This document shows, piece by piece, positions 9,337 through 10,756 of a stretch of DNA of 10,756 bases. Position 1 is the stretch's first letter; each line of letters opens with the position of its first letter. Source of the DNA: Candidatus Solibacter sp. (GTDB lineage: Bacteria > Acidobacteriota > Terriglobia > Bryobacterales > Bryobacteraceae); assembly GCA_017883345.1 (NCBI GenBank), contig JADGNT010000088.1:1-10756 (forward strand). The letters are read 5' to 3'. The notes under the pieces were generated by a model. The model was given only the letters and a program-made list of their open reading frames with translations. It was not told the DNA's origin and ran no database searches. The translations under genes were made by a program, and so were the position numbers.

Positions 9337-10575
9337 CTAATGCCGGGTTTGGTGGCTGGCGGCTTCGTAGCGGCCCACGATGAGGTCGGTGAGACTGAGC
9401 CAGGCGCCTTCGGGGCGTTCCAGTTTGCGGTAGAGGGCGATGTACTCGGGTTTCTTCATGCCCATGCCGGCGTAGGCCAGGAAGTACAAGCCGTCGTTGG
9501 AAAAATCGGTGATCTGTTCCTTGGTCCACTTTTTGGGGTCGGAGAGGTAGGGTTGGAGGTACTCGACGACGGTGGCGAGGGTGGCGCCGCCCTTGCTGTG
9601 CACGGTCCACAGGTCGACGCCACTGATTTGGGCGATGCGGCAGGTGGTGGTGAGGGCTTCCAGGTTGAAGGCGGAGTACCCCAGGCCTCGGGTGCGGGCC
9701 TCCTCGCGGGGGGCGCTGCCATCGGGCTTGATCTGGCGCGGGAAGATGCGGTCGCGGTAGTAGTTGAAGGCGGCCTTCTCCTGGGCGTCGTCTTCGACGA
9801 AAGTGGCGATGGCGGCGGCCTGGGCGGTCCACCAGGAGGCGTGATTGTTGCCGGCGCGCTTTTCGTTGTTGCCGTTGTCGCTGGTGGTGAGCCAGTGGAG
9901 GTAGTCCTGAAACCACTTCTTGACGGCGGCCTGCTCCTTGGGATCCCAGTTCCCGGTTTGGGCGAGGAACTCCATACCCTGGATGGCACGGATGAAGACG
10001 CGTCCATCGACGATGCCGGCGCCGCGTCCGTTGTTGAAGTTGCGGATCGCCTGGGAATAGTCCAGGTGCGGGTTCATGCGGGTCTTGGGATTGATGAACC
10101 AGGTATTGATGTCGCGGGTGGCGCGCTGGGCGTAGCGCGGGTCGTCCAGCAGGTAGGCGGCGGTGCCGAGGGTGAAGACGGCATCGGACATGGCTACCAG
10201 CGCATTCTTGTTGGCGACGAAGTGGTTGGGATTAGTCTGGCCGTCGCGGCGCACGTAAGGGGCCTTGGGGTCGCCGTCCTGGGGCCACCAATAGGAGGCC
10301 TCGCTGTAGAAATCGTGGACGTCCATGGCGATGCCCTGGGGGCGCTCGGTGGTGACGCTCCAGGGGCCCTCTTTGGCGCGGCGCTCGGCGTCGGCGCGCA
10401 GGTGGCGGATGGACTCGAGCGTCCAAGCTTCCTTGCGGACGATGGCAGAGTGCAGAGCTTCGGCTTCGGCGTCGGAGACGAGGGTCATGGGAATGCCCGC
10501 GGCATGGGCACACGACACCAGCGTTACGACGAGGACGGCGGTTTTCACTATCACAGATTGTAGCGGATACGACAT
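9337..10575 (-). CDS. Secreted alginate-lyase-family protein (PF05426-like)
   Basis: This is a 412-residue exported protein. The signal peptide has a hydrophobic core TAVLVVTLVSC and a likely cut after AHA (about residue 25). The mature part has the marks of the alginate lyase fold (alpha/alpha barrel, PL5-like): FYSEASYWWPQDGDP (89-103), NHFVANKNAL, GNNHASWW with likely catalytic N244/H245, and RTRGLGYSAFNLEAL with likely catalytic Y300. It should cleave a uronate polysaccharide by beta-elimination in the periplasm or outside; the true substrate need not be alginate. Starts: the frame stays open to 10752, but those extra residues encode tandem repeat DNA and precede the signal peptide. ATG 10575 is used here. 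GTG 10548 (reading MKTAVLVV) gives a cleaner signal peptide and excludes the repeat. No start has a good Shine-Dalgarno. The gene ends 26 bp before the ATPase gene. Confidence 0.88.
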   Translation of the reverse strand: MSYPLQSVIVKTAVLVVTLVSCAHAAGIPMTLVSDAEAEALHSAIVRKEAWTLESIRHLRADAERRAKEGPWSVTTERPQGIAMDVHDFYSEASYWWPQDGDPKAPYVRRDGQTNPNHFVANKNALVAMSDAVFTLGTAAYLLDDPRYAQRATRDINTWFINPKTRMNPHLDYSQAIRNFNNGRGAGIVDGRVFIRAIQGMEFLAQTGNWDPKEQAAVKKWFQDYLHWLTTSDNGNNEKRAGNNHASWWTAQAAAIATFVEDDAQEKAAFNYYRDRIFPRQIKPDGSAPREEARTRGLGYSAFNLEALTTTCRIAQISGVDLWTVHSKGGATLATVVEYLQPYLSDPKKWTKEQITDFSNDGLYFLAYAGMGMKKPEYIALYRKLERPEGAWLSLTDLIVGRYEAASHQTRH

Positions 10576-10671
10576 GGGAAGGTGGGAAAACCCGGGGACT
10601 GACAGGACTGACACAGATTGTAGCGGATACCGCCTGGGACGGTGGGGGCAAACCGGGGACAGGGGCGAAAA
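10552..10671. repeat. Two tandem 60-bp imperfect repeats upstream of the lyase
   Basis: The unit begins cacagattgtagcggatac, identical for 19 bp at 10552 and 10612, exactly 60 bp apart. Later parts (tggga-ggtggg, ccggggac) also match but with substitutions. A third partial copy, aacccggggacagacaggactg at about 10694-10716, matches the end of the first unit (about 10589-10610). The first unit overlaps the start of the lyase frame. Confidence 0.75.
10557..10562 (-). promoter_or_regulatory. Candidate -10 element TACAAT before the lyase
   Basis: On the minus strand the sequence reads CTACAATCTGTGATAGTG. TACAAT is one base from the TATAAT consensus and lies 8 nt before the GTG at 10548, the spacing expected for a leaderless transcript from that codon. 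No -35 match is visible, and the same hexamer occurs in the second tandem repeat, so this is tentative. Confidence 0.3.
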
Positions 10672-10723
10672 ACCACCGCGGGGAGTGGGCTCCGAACCCG
10701 GGGACAGACAGGACTGGCAGCGA

Positions 10724-10748
10724 ATTTCCGGCAAAATGCGCCGGAAAT
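10724..10748. repeat. Short hairpin, 9-bp stem with 7-nt loop
   Basis: ATTTCCGGC and GCCGGAAAT flank aaaatgc. There is no T tract on either side, so it is not a clear intrinsic terminator. It could be an operator-like dyad or a weak terminator of a gene beyond the right edge. Confidence 0.55.
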
Positions 10749-10756
10749 CCATGCCA

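Noticed and set aside
9311..9916. N-terminal extension of the ATPase frame to 9916
   Set aside because: The added 202 residues are Pro/Arg-rich and overlap the lyase gene in another frame. The ATPase fold begins at LRVKNF next to 9310.
9340..10563. Plus-strand open frame of 407 codons antisense to the lyase
   Set aside because: Same antisense effect: the product is Gly/Val/Ala-rich without motifs, while the minus strand encodes a recognisable lyase with a signal peptide.

Overview
The window looks like a piece of a large, GC-rich soil-type bacterial chromosome, most plausibly an acidobacterium of the Solibacter/Bryobacterales kind. That is inference: it rests on the high GC of the valS and lyase genes, a secreted alginate-lyase-family enzyme, PAS-rich histidine kinases, and repeat-laden intergenic DNA. 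No rRNA or other phylogenetic marker except valS is present.

Layout. (1) Positions 1-2184, minus strand: the first 728 residues of valyl-tRNA synthetase (valS), whose 3' end lies beyond the left edge. (2) 2185-3236: about 1 kb without a convincing gene, between the divergent valS and kinase genes. It holds a purine-rich short-unit repeat (about 2276-2365) and a 437-bp imperfect palindrome (2672-3108). The palindrome's ends, mid-arm blocks and inner 23-bp arms are all inverted copies of each other, and each outer arm carries a 14-bp palindrome that differs between arms by compensated bases. (3) 3237-7498, plus strand: two histidine kinase genes overlapping by 4 bp. The first is a soluble REC-PAS-HisKA-HATPase-REC hybrid. 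The second is membrane-anchored, with a DUF4118-like N-terminus, three PAS-like sensors (one holding a four-cysteine cluster) and a HisKA_2-type kinase core. Neither has a DNA-binding output domain. (4) 7583-9310, minus strand: an AAA/ABC-type ATPase with a C-terminal TOPRIM-like region, related to OLD-family nucleases, with visibly lower GC than valS and the lyase gene. (5) 9337-10575, minus strand: an exported alginate-lyase-family protein, 26 bp upstream of the ATPase gene in the same direction. Its 5' region is built of 60-bp tandem repeats.

How the parts relate. The two kinases are translationally coupled and probably form one signalling module: the membrane kinase lacks a receiver, while the hybrid has two, so phosphotransfer between them is plausible. 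The lyase and the OLD-like ATPase are close enough to be cotranscribed but have no obvious functional link; the ATPase is a candidate accessory or defence gene. The most unusual item is the large palindromic element between valS and the kinases.
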